From the NCBI GenBank assembly GCA_965214585.1, contig OZ243957.1, positions 1,054,001 to 1,118,000 of the forward strand: DNA of 64,000 nucleotides. Reading direction: 5' to 3'. The position numbers were made by a program, and so were the translations under genes. Positions 26,981 through 34,306 of the stretch are shown piece by piece (within the stretch, counting starts at the first letter, position 1; each line of letters starts with the position of its first letter). Below the pieces are notes generated by a model. It was given only the letters and a program-made list of their open reading frames with translations. It made no database searches and had not been told where the DNA came from. Origin of the DNA: JAHCHG01 sp965214585. Lineage in GTDB: Bacteria; Acidobacteriota; Blastocatellia; Pyrinomonadales; Pyrinomonadaceae.

Positions 26981-27858
26981 AGTGTCAGGATTTCCGGGAA
27001 CTAATTGATTCATATTTGAGCGACGAACTTTTGACCGAAACGAATCACGATGTTTTGCGTCATCTGGAGCAGTGCGCCGCCTGCCGGAAGACGATTGAAA
27101 GCCGGCGAATTTTCCGAACCAAATTGCGTTCCGCCGTAACAAACGCGTCTGAATTTCAAATGCGCGAAAATTTTTACGCCGAACTGCGCGGCGATTTGAA
27201 AAGAAATTTTCTGCCTAAAAATCAGGAAAAACAGACGTTTTGGACAGACACAAATTCGTGGATTGCAGTTGCAGCGTGTCTGCTCGTCGCGTTCGGTTTC
27301 GGCGTTTGGTTTTTTCAAAACTCAAACGTAAATTCGGTTTTGCCTGAAATTGTCAGCGTTACTGAAAACAATCAACCGGCTTATGTCGGGAAAATCGCTC
27401 TCGGCGACCATTTAAATTGCGCGGTTGATTTTAGTTTGCCGGAAAATCCCGTTGATATTGATTTGGCTTCCGCCGAATACGCCGATTTGCGCCAAGGCGT
27501 TCTAAAACCTCTGGAAAACGCGTCCGGCAAATATGAATTTGTCGAATCGCACACCTGCGAATATCAGGACAGAGATTTTACGCACATAGTATTTCGGCAC
27601 GAAGGCAGACTGCTTTCCGTTTTGATGACGAATTTGCAAAATTACAATTCAACGCAAAACGGAAACATTGCTAAATCAGCGGAAAACGGTTATCAAATCG
27701 CACATTTCGACGTTTCGGACAAAGCGTTTTTCGTAATTTCCGATTTATCGGAACGAGAAAATTCGGCGGCGGCAGAGATTTTGCAAAATCCGCTGCAAAA
27801 ACAATTTTCCGACGTTCGGCAGGCAAGTTTTATTTCACGCGCCCGTTTTAAGCATTAG
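26977..27858 (+). CDS. Zinc-finger anti-sigma factor, membrane-bound
   Basis: A 293-residue partner of the preceding sigma factor. The N-terminal ZAS-type zinc site is H29-x3-C33-x2-C36 in H-L-E-Q-C-A-A-C. A single membrane helix (W-I-A-V-A-A-C-L-L-V-A-F-G-F-G) at about residues 93-111 separates the cytoplasmic sigma-binding part from a periplasmic domain of about 180 residues with H-L-N-C-A-V-D-F. The stimulus sensed is unknown. The four-base overlap ensures stoichiometric translation. Confidence 0.9.
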   Translation: MKCQDFRELIDSYLSDELLTETNHDVLRHLEQCAACRKTIESRRIFRTKLRSAVTNASEFQMRENFYAELRGDLKRNFLPKNQEKQTFWTDTNSWIAVAACLLVAFGFGVWFFQNSNVNSVLPEIVSVTENNQPAYVGKIALGDHLNCAVDFSLPENPVDIDLASAEYADLRQGVLKPLENASGKYEFVESHTCEYQDRDFTHIVFRHEGRLLSVLMTNLQNYNSTQNGNIAKSAENGYQIAHFDVSDKAFFVISDLSERENSAAAEILQNPLQKQFSDVRQASFISRARFKH

Positions 27859-27896
27859 ATTGCGGCTAATTTAATGGAAGTTTCCGGTTAAAAAAA

Positions 27897-27971
27897 TTGC
27901 CCGCGAAATGCACGAAAAACACGAAAGTAAGTTTTGCTCTTATTTTCGTGTTTTTCGTGTGTATCGCGGGC
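27897..27971. repeat. Dispersed repeat family C, copy 3
   Basis: The arm TTGCCCGCGAAATGCACGAA, running to 27931, faces its inverse at 27939-27971. The inner units are ACGAAAAACACGAAA. It lies between the anti-sigma gene and the convergent ino1. Confidence 0.8.
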
Positions 27972-27994
27972 GAGTCTTTTTCTTCAATTTAAAA

Positions 27995-29317
27995 TTATTC
28001 GTCGTCGTAATATTCCAAACCGAGATGCGTAATCAAATCTTCGCCCATCAAGTAGCGAAGCGTATTTTTCAATTTTTTGTGCTGAATAAACAAATCGTGT
28101 TCGGGATAAAGTTCGGGCGCGGTTTGCGGTGCTTTGAAGTAAAATGACAGCCATTCCTGCACGCCGCCCATTTTCGCGCGTTTCGCCAAATCCATAAACA
28201 GAGCCAAATCCAGACACAACGGCGCGGCTAAAATCGAATCGCGGCAGAGAAAATCAATCTTGATCTGCATCGGATAACCGAGCCAGCCGAAGATGTCTAT
28301 GTTGTCCCAACCTTCCTTGTTGTCGCCGCGAGGCGGATAATAATTGATGCGGACGACGTGCGAAAAACCTTTGTATAATTCGGGATAAACTTCCGGCTGC
28401 AAAATCGTTTCGAGAACCGAGAGTTTCGATTCTTCCTTTGTTCTGAAAGATTCGGGATCGTCTAAAACTTCGCCGTCGCGGTTTCCTAAAATATTCGTCG
28501 AATACCAGCCGGCAAGTCCGAGCATTCTCGCTTTCAAACCGGGTGCGAGAATGGTTTTCATCAAAGTTTGCCCTGTCTTGAAATCTTTGCCGCAGATCGG
28601 AACGCCTTCGTCTTCAGCAAGTTTTGTCAGAGCCGGAATGTCAACCGTTAAATTCGGCGCACCGTTGGCAAATGGAACGCCCGATTTTATTGCCGCATAC
28701 GCATAAATCATCGAAGGCGCAATTGCTTCGTGATTGTCATACATCGCTTTTTCAAACGCTTCGATGTCATTGTGAACGTCCGAAATTTCCAGAAAAACTT
28801 CCGTCGAAGCCGCCCAAACGATGACTAATCTTTCACAGTCTTTTTCTTCTTTGAATTTGGCAATATCCGCCATCAACTGCTCGGCGAGTTCCATTTTATT
28901 CTTGCCGTCTTTGATGTTCGTCCCGTTCAGACGCTTGACGTAATTCTGCGAAAAAACAGCCGCCATCGGTTTCAGAGATTCGAGAGGTTCGCGCAAATCC
29001 TCGACCAGAGATTTTTCCAAAACTCCGGCGTGAAGTGCCGCGTCATAAGCCGAATCGGGAAAAATATCCCACGCACCGAAAACAATATCTTCCAAACTCG
29101 CAAGCGGCACAAAATCCTTTATCATCGGAACGCGGTTTTCCGTCCGCTTGCCCAGACGAATCGTTCCCATCTGTGTCAAACTCCCAATCGGCGCGGCATT
29201 TCCCTTCTTTATCGCCTCAACGCCCGCCACAAACGTCGTGCTGACCGCGCCGAGTCCGACCAGCAAAATTCCGAGTTTTCCTTTCGCGGGAGCTATCTTT
29301 GCGTCTTTTTCTATCAT
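27995..29317 (-). CDS. ino1: Inositol-3-phosphate synthase
   Basis: A 440-residue NAD-dependent cytoplasmic enzyme converting glucose 6-phosphate to 1D-myo-inositol 3-phosphate, the first step to inositol lipids and other inositol compounds. The NAD-binding start is G-K-L-G-I-L-L-V-G-L-G-A-V-S-T-T. Further conserved parts are F-G-A-W-D-I-F, C-G-K-D-F-K-T-G-Q-T and L-G-N-R-D-G, then the catalytic Y-P-P-R-G-D-N-K-E-G-W-D segment. An insertion sequence sits 142 bases upstream of its start and may affect its expression. Confidence 0.95.
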   Translation of the reverse strand: MIEKDAKIAPAKGKLGILLVGLGAVSTTFVAGVEAIKKGNAAPIGSLTQMGTIRLGKRTENRVPMIKDFVPLASLEDIVFGAWDIFPDSAYDAALHAGVLEKSLVEDLREPLESLKPMAAVFSQNYVKRLNGTNIKDGKNKMELAEQLMADIAKFKEEKDCERLVIVWAASTEVFLEISDVHNDIEAFEKAMYDNHEAIAPSMIYAYAAIKSGVPFANGAPNLTVDIPALTKLAEDEGVPICGKDFKTGQTLMKTILAPGLKARMLGLAGWYSTNILGNRDGEVLDDPESFRTKEESKLSVLETILQPEVYPELYKGFSHVVRINYYPPRGDNKEGWDNIDIFGWLGYPMQIKIDFLCRDSILAAPLCLDLALFMDLAKRAKMGGVQEWLSFYFKAPQTAPELYPEHDLFIQHKKLKNTLRYLMGEDLITHLGLEYYDDE

Positions 29318-29459
29318 TTGATTGTTATTTCTCCAAAAGTTTAAGAATGAGAATGATAACTTTACAAAAATTTTAAGGCAACCGCAGATATTTTTTTCAC
29401 AGCATATTAAGTGCTTTAACAGAAATATACGCGACTGATGAAACGCCGCCCGTCTTAGC

Positions 29460-30850
29460 CATTAGTTTCTACACAAGTCTAAAGGTTCTTTGATAATATC
29501 AGAAAGTATGAAATAAAAGTTCCGAATTTAGAACCACGTCTGCAAAGACGTTATAAAATGCTGGTGCGACAACATTTAAGTCTATCACAATCGGTGGCGA
29601 GCGGGTTACGTGCCTTGCCAAAAACAAAAGAGCCGTTTGCGGCAGCACAGGCGGCGTGGCGTTTTTTTGCTAATGAACGAGTTAGTTTGCCTTCTTTGGC
29701 AGAACCTCTGATTGATTATGCCGGGCAGGTAAGTGATTCTAAAGTCAATAGATATGCACTTGTGATGCACGATTTTAGCGATCTAAACTATACGACTCAC
29801 GAGAGCAAAGCCGATCGGATCAGATTATGTAATAATTTGGAGCAGGGCTATTTTTTGCAAAGTGCATTGCTGGTGTCTGACATCGAAGGCGAACCGTTAG
29901 CACCGCTTTACATTGGCTTGGAAGCCGACGATGGAGTGCATTCATCAAGACGCGAAAAGCCTTTGCCGCGTCGTCGGCAATTAGATGAATTAAACAGGAC
30001 ATTCGGCTATGTCGAAGGACTCGGATTAGCCAAGCCGTGTGTTCACATAGTTGACAGACAAGCCGATTCTCTGCTTCATTTGAGGAGATTTATCAGATGC
30101 GGAAGGCAGTTCGTGATTCGTTCAAATGATGTTCGGCGAGTGAAATTAGGCGAGGAGAGTTTGCTGCTCAAGGAAGTCGAAGAGCGAATCAAGGAAGATT
30201 TTCAATATGTTCGGGAAGTCAAGTATCCGGGACGCAAAGCGTTTCAGTATGTCGCTGAAACGGAGGTTGTGTTGGATCGAATAGGACGCACGAAACGTCC
30301 AACCAAAGAGCAGCCCGATAAGCGAAAGTTAATCAAAGGAAAGCCGATCAGATTGAGATATGTGTTATCTGAGGTGCGGGATAAAAAAGGCAAAGTCTTG
30401 GCGGTTTGGCGGTTATGGACGAATGTTCAAAGGCAAGTAAAAGCAGAAGAGATTGCCCTTTGGTATTACTGGCGATGGCGAATCGAGAGTTTCTTCAAGT
30501 TGCTCAAAAGAGGCGGACAGCATTTGGAACAATGGCAACAAGAATCGGCACAAGCAATCGCCAAACGGTTGATGATAGTCGCACAAGTCTGCGTGATCGT
30601 CTGGGCATTAGCAGCATCCAAAGAAGAAAAAGCAAAGGAGCTAAGAAAGTTTTTAATCAGACTAAGCGGCAGACTAATGAAACGCGGAGTTGAATACACA
30701 ATTCCGGCACTACTCGCCGGAATGTGGCAGTTTCTAACGCTAATAGATGTGTTAGAAAGCTATACGACGGCAGAACTAGAAGAAATAACCAAAGAGTTTT
30801 TACAAATAATCGGTTCGCAAACAGATTTTAAAGATGTGTAGAAACTAATG
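29460..30850. mobile_element. Complete IS4-family insertion sequence
   Basis: A 1391-bp element with terminal inverted repeats CATTAGTTTCTACACA (29460-29475) and TGTGTAGAAACTAATG (30835-30850). It is flanked by the 8-bp direct repeat GTCTTAGC at 29452-29459 and 30851-30858, the target-site duplication. One intact transposase fills it. An 8-bp duplication fits the ISPepr1 subgroup of IS4 better than the classical 9-13 bp types (from memory). Intact ends, intact transposase and a perfect duplication mean a recent insertion. Confidence 0.95.
29558..30841 (+). CDS. IS4-family DDE transposase
   Basis: 427 residues, uninterrupted. The catalytic acids are in V-M-H-D-F-S-D (D1), H-I-V-D-R-Q-A-D-S (D2) and the IS4 YREK signature Y-Y-W-R-W-R-I-E-S-F-F-K-L-L-K, which gives Y-x2-R-x3-E-x6-K exactly. 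The N-terminus carries the DNA-binding segment with K-T-K-E-P-F-A-A-A-Q-A-A-W-R-F-F-A-N. The stop overlaps the start of the right terminal repeat. Confidence 0.95.
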   Translation: MLVRQHLSLSQSVASGLRALPKTKEPFAAAQAAWRFFANERVSLPSLAEPLIDYAGQVSDSKVNRYALVMHDFSDLNYTTHESKADRIRLCNNLEQGYFLQSALLVSDIEGEPLAPLYIGLEADDGVHSSRREKPLPRRRQLDELNRTFGYVEGLGLAKPCVHIVDRQADSLLHLRRFIRCGRQFVIRSNDVRRVKLGEESLLLKEVEERIKEDFQYVREVKYPGRKAFQYVAETEVVLDRIGRTKRPTKEQPDKRKLIKGKPIRLRYVLSEVRDKKGKVLAVWRLWTNVQRQVKAEEIALWYYWRWRIESFFKLLKRGGQHLEQWQQESAQAIAKRLMIVAQVCVIVWALAASKEEKAKELRKFLIRLSGRLMKRGVEYTIPALLAGMWQFLTLIDVLESYTTAELEEITKEFLQIIGSQTDFKDV

Positions 30851-31372
30851 GTCTTAGCGGCTGGCGGGCGCACAAAGGCGAAAATCTTCTGATTTATGAC
30901 GGTTTTTACTCTGCTCACGCGATGTTTGCCGCGCGTGTCTGAAAATAATTTGATTTATTATTGTTGCGATGCTCAAATTTCGTATATAATGCTATAATCT
31001 GAAACGAATTTGCAAAATTTTATTTAACGACCAAAAAAACTTCGATTTAATAATTTTCACGACAGAGAAGTAACGAATAATTATTAACGGTTTTGAAACA
31101 ACTAACTTTTGTTCGACGAGGCTTTTAATCAAAGTGTTAATTTTTTAACTTTTTCGTGAAATTGGAAATATAAGTTTTTTTATTCCCGGAAAACACTATC
31201 TTTAATTTATTGCGAAGAAAAATTAACGGAAATATAAAAATCTTAATCAAAAGTAAAAAATATCTCATTGAAAACAATTAGAGGTCGGCACGCAGCACGG
31301 TTAAAATGGACGGCGTTTCTTTTTGAACCCTTCATACACATTAAAACTTACGGGAAACAAGGAAGAAAAAAT
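30851..31372. other. IS right flank and leader of the beta-helix gene
   Basis: Right after the target duplication a short coding-like frame runs S-G-W-R-A-H-K-G-E-N-L-L and ends F-A-A-R-V-stop at 30941. If the IS and one duplication are removed it is preceded by A-A-R-L, so the IS may have hit the 3' end of a small or decayed gene. The rest is AT-rich leader with no recognised RNA structure. Confidence 0.4.
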
Positions 31373-33271
31373 ATGAAAACTTTTAGCCGACGCGAAAATA
31401 AATCGCGTCAAAACACACAAACTTTAAACAACAAGATGTTTGGCGGCAAATTGCACATCCGGTTGTTCACCCTTTTGAGTTTGCTGATCGCTTTCGGCGC
31501 ATTAAACCTAAGCATTTCGGCGCAGATAACCGTTACGCCCGCGACTTCGCCGACGGCGGCGGACAACGATTATACAAGAATTAACAACGCCGTCCAGACG
31601 GTTGCGAGCGGCGGCACGATTACGCTCGACGGAACATTCGATTGGACGGAAACAAACGCGGCGGCGAGTTGGCAGGCAGGCACCGACGGCACGCCCGGAA
31701 CAATTGACGATTTCAGCATTCTCATTCCGCCGAATCTGAACGGCGTGACATTTTCAGCCGCCAATTTGGGCGATGCCGCGATTCAAGGTCCGGGCGATTT
31801 GCCCGCCAACGATTCGGCTTTTGAAGGCGTGCTTTATTTTGACGGAACAGGCACGAACCAAAATTGGACGATTTCCAACATCCGTTTTCTCGATTTTGAT
31901 GCGGCGCTTCAAATGTTTCCCTTCAACACCACCGACTTTAACGGGACAAACATAATGAATAATTTTATTCGTGTTCCGGCGGATATAATCGGCGGAGTGA
32001 GTGCCGATGAACCGGGTTTTCAAAATGCTGCTCTTTATTTCGGCTTCGGAACAAATCAGACGATTTCCGGCAACACGATTCAATTTCAGGGCAACGGCGT
32101 AAGCGATTCGGCAAACGGAAACCTCGCCTCCAGCGTCGGAATGCAAAATTTTACGAGTGGTGGAACGATTTATGACGGATTGCAGATTACCAATAATACG
32201 ATGACCGTCTTAAACGCTCAATCAGCCGACCCGGAAGAAATTCTCGGAATTTGGGAAAATGCCAACGCTCATACGAGTAATATGATTATCAGCGGAAACA
32301 GCTTTACGAATCCGGCAGCCGGAAACGATCCGGCGGTCAATCAGCAGAGTGCTTTTCGGATTACATCACATTCTTCGGCGACAACAACGGTTACTTATTC
32401 AAATAACCGCATTGAAGGAGCAAACATCGGATTTCAATGGCTGCCGCCGGGTTTCGGCGTGAGTTTTGCCGGTCTTGATCCTGTGCAGTTAATCAGCAAT
32501 ACCGTTATCAATAACGCGACGGGAATTCTCGTTCAGAGTCAGGGAGTCGCCGATGCGAATTTTAACCGCATTGTCGGCAATAGTGCCGCCGGATTAAACA
32601 ATGTTGACGGCGTGGTGAACGCGGAAAACAATTGGTGGGGCTGTAATTACGGACCCGGCGCAACCGGCGCGGGATGCACCGGAACGACCAATGGCGTAAC
32701 CGGAACTGTTGACTTTGATCCGTGGCTGACCTTAACGACAATGGCAAATCCTGATACTGTCGGTGTCGGTGCTACTTCGACGGTAACTTCAAGACTGACG
32801 ATTAACTCCGACGGGGTTGACACTTCGGCGATGGGCAGCGTGCCGACGACACCCGCAAGTTTTGTCGGAATGAACGGAACTGTTAATCCGGCGACCAACC
32901 CGACCACCAACGGCGTTACAAACACGACATTTACCGCGACGACGGCTGGAATGGGCGGCGTAAACACGACGATTGATATGCAGACGGTCAACGCGCCGAT
33001 TACCGTTCTCGGTCCGACGGCGGCGAGCGTGTCAATCAGAGGTCGCGTTTTAAATGGCAAGCGCGGCGTGTCGAGAGCCGTCGTTCATATCACCGATCAA
33101 AACGGTATTAGCAAAACGGCGCGAACAAACCAGTTCGGCTATTACCAATTTACAGATGTCGAGGTCGGGCAAACTTTGATAATAAATGTATTCCACAAGC
33201 AATATCAATTTAACCCGCAGGTCGTAACGGCAAATGAACACATTGCAAACTTGAATTTTACCGCACAGTAG
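31373..33271 (+). CDS. Secreted right-handed beta-helix protein with carboxypeptidase-regulatory-like domain
   Basis: A 632-residue protein. The ATG at 31373 has AAGGA nearby and gives a long signal sequence ending S-I-S-A-Q; the TTG at 31268 is rejected. The body (about 50-430) repeats N-x-I/x-x-N-x-I rungs such as I-S-G-N-T-I-Q-F and I-S-N-T-V-I-N-N, then the end-cap motif N-N-W-W-G-C-N-Y-G-P, typical of parallel beta-helix surface proteins. A threonine/proline-rich beta region follows. The last 80 residues (G-R-V-L-N-G-K-R-G-V-S-R-A-V-V, G-Y-Y-Q-F-T-D-V-E-V-G) form a CarboxypepD-reg-like beta-sandwich. Probably an adhesin or polysaccharide-binding protein at the cell surface. Confidence 0.8.
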   Translation: MKTFSRRENKSRQNTQTLNNKMFGGKLHIRLFTLLSLLIAFGALNLSISAQITVTPATSPTAADNDYTRINNAVQTVASGGTITLDGTFDWTETNAAASWQAGTDGTPGTIDDFSILIPPNLNGVTFSAANLGDAAIQGPGDLPANDSAFEGVLYFDGTGTNQNWTISNIRFLDFDAALQMFPFNTTDFNGTNIMNNFIRVPADIIGGVSADEPGFQNAALYFGFGTNQTISGNTIQFQGNGVSDSANGNLASSVGMQNFTSGGTIYDGLQITNNTMTVLNAQSADPEEILGIWENANAHTSNMIISGNSFTNPAAGNDPAVNQQSAFRITSHSSATTTVTYSNNRIEGANIGFQWLPPGFGVSFAGLDPVQLISNTVINNATGILVQSQGVADANFNRIVGNSAAGLNNVDGVVNAENNWWGCNYGPGATGAGCTGTTNGVTGTVDFDPWLTLTTMANPDTVGVGATSTVTSRLTINSDGVDTSAMGSVPTTPASFVGMNGTVNPATNPTTNGVTNTTFTATTAGMGGVNTTIDMQTVNAPITVLGPTAASVSIRGRVLNGKRGVSRAVVHITDQNGISKTARTNQFGYYQFTDVEVGQTLIINVFHKQYQFNPQVVTANEHIANLNFTAQ

Positions 33272-33330
33272 CTGAAAAAAAGGAAAAGAGGAAATTGTTA
33301 AATCTTTTTTTCTTCCCTTTTTAATTATAG

Positions 33331-33372
33331 AAAGGCGAAAGGTTTGGGAAACCGAATCTTTCGCCTTTTATT
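33331..33372 (+). terminator. Intrinsic terminator
   Basis: AAAGGCGAAAG at 33331-33341 pairs with CTTTCGCCTTT at 33358-33368, followed by TATT. Confidence 0.75.
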
Positions 33373-33412
33373 CGTGTGAACAAATGATGATTGATTTACT
33401 TATCTAATCGTT

Positions 33413-33643
33413 TTAAGCAGCTTGTTTTTCGCGTGAGAACTTGATTTTGATGATTTTTAAGGCTTCGGCTTCAGAGATTTCTTTGAGCAGACCGTCTAAT
33501 AATTCGCTGTATAAAATATTATCATCTTCCCACGAATTGGAAACAGGCGAATAATATTCATCCACATAATCGGGTTTTCCGCTAAAGCGTCCGATTTTCA
33601 TTATTTCGCCCGTTTCGTCGTCTTTCATAATTACATACTTCAT
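33413..33643 (-). CDS. Small acidic protein, possible antitoxin/immunity partner
   Basis: 76 residues, no recognised family. The N-terminus (M-K-Y-V-I-M-K-D-D-E-T-G-E) looks like a beta hairpin. The middle is acidic with W-E-D-D-N-I-L-Y-S-E, and a helix E-I-S-E-A-E-A-L-K-I-I follows. Its start overlaps the stop of the RelA/SpoT-like gene by four bases (33640-33643), a coupling common for toxin-antitoxin or effector-immunity pairs. A role as neutralising partner is inferred from arrangement only. Confidence 0.6.
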   Translation of the reverse strand: MKYVIMKDDETGEIMKIGRFSGKPDYVDEYYSPVSNSWEDDNILYSELLDGLLKEISEAEALKIIKIKFSREKQAA

Positions 33644-34299
33644 AATTTTTCTGCTCCTTCGGGAACGGTTACATCTTTTGCCAAATCAATTGCTGTTTCG
33701 GCAATTTCGGTTTTTCGTTTTCGTGAAGTTTCCTTCATTTTTGCTTCTTTATAAATTTCGTGTGTTTTCATTTTTAACTGAAAACTTTCTCTCGTGTGAA
33801 ATTGTAACTCAAATTTTTGCCCGCGTGAAGAAATAACCGTAACATTAATTCCGCGATAACCTTTATCGAATTCCGTTCCGATATTTTTCCAAGCATTCCA
33901 GATTTTGTTTTCAGGAATTACATAATTTCGCCTCTTCAATTTCTCAAGCGTCTGTTTGAAACCGAAAACATATTTTTCAAAAGACAGAACAAATGTATAA
34001 CGCAAAACATCATTTTGCTGTTTAATCAAATTTGAAACTGTTTTTTCTATGGTTTTTTCTCTCGTAATCTCTCTATTCAAACGATATTGAAAATTTATCA
34101 TTGCCTGATAGATTATTTTTTTCAACAAAGACGTTTCGCTCTTAAATTTATTTTCTAAACCAACCATTTCCGCCGAAGTTTCCGCCGCGATTTTCTGTAA
34201 ATCCGCCGTAATTTGCGGCTCGTTTTCGGCGGCTTGATCGAGCAGAATTTGAGCATATTCGTAAGATATTCGCTCAATATGCTTCGCGGCGAGATTCAT
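33640..34299 (-). CDS. RelA/SpoT-like nucleotidyltransferase-fold protein, putative toxin
   Basis: 219 residues. The start is the ATG at 34299, seven bases after the GH57 stop; the TTG at 34341 would overlap that gene. Motifs in RSH-synthetase order: K51-F-K-S-E-T-S-L-L-K-K aligns with R-x-K-x-x-x-S-x-x-R-K of the ATP-binding loop. D97-V-L-R-Y-T lies where the Mg-binding Asp motif is. G147-Y-R-G-I-N aligns with G-Y-x-S-x-H, F-E164-L-Q-F-H-T with V-E-I-Q-x-R-T, and H180-E-I-Y-K-E with H-W-K-Y-K. The hydrolase domain and regulatory C-terminus are absent. Similar F-E-L-Q-F-H-T domains occur in phage head proteins and polymorphic toxins. It may pyrophosphorylate nucleotides or tRNA; the activity is unproven. 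A small gene overlaps downstream. Confidence 0.55.
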   Translation of the reverse strand: MNLAAKHIERISYEYAQILLDQAAENEPQITADLQKIAAETSAEMVGLENKFKSETSLLKKIIYQAMINFQYRLNREITREKTIEKTVSNLIKQQNDVLRYTFVLSFEKYVFGFKQTLEKLKRRNYVIPENKIWNAWKNIGTEFDKGYRGINVTVISSRGQKFELQFHTRESFQLKMKTHEIYKEAKMKETSRKRKTEIAETAIDLAKDVTVPEGAEKL

Positions 34300-34306
34300 A
34301 ATTTTT

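Noticed and set aside
31200..31372. Possible riboswitch in the leader of the beta-helix protein (GGTCGGCACGCAGCACGG)
   Set aside because: The sequence does not match the conserved core of the c-di-GMP or other riboswitch classes I can recognise.
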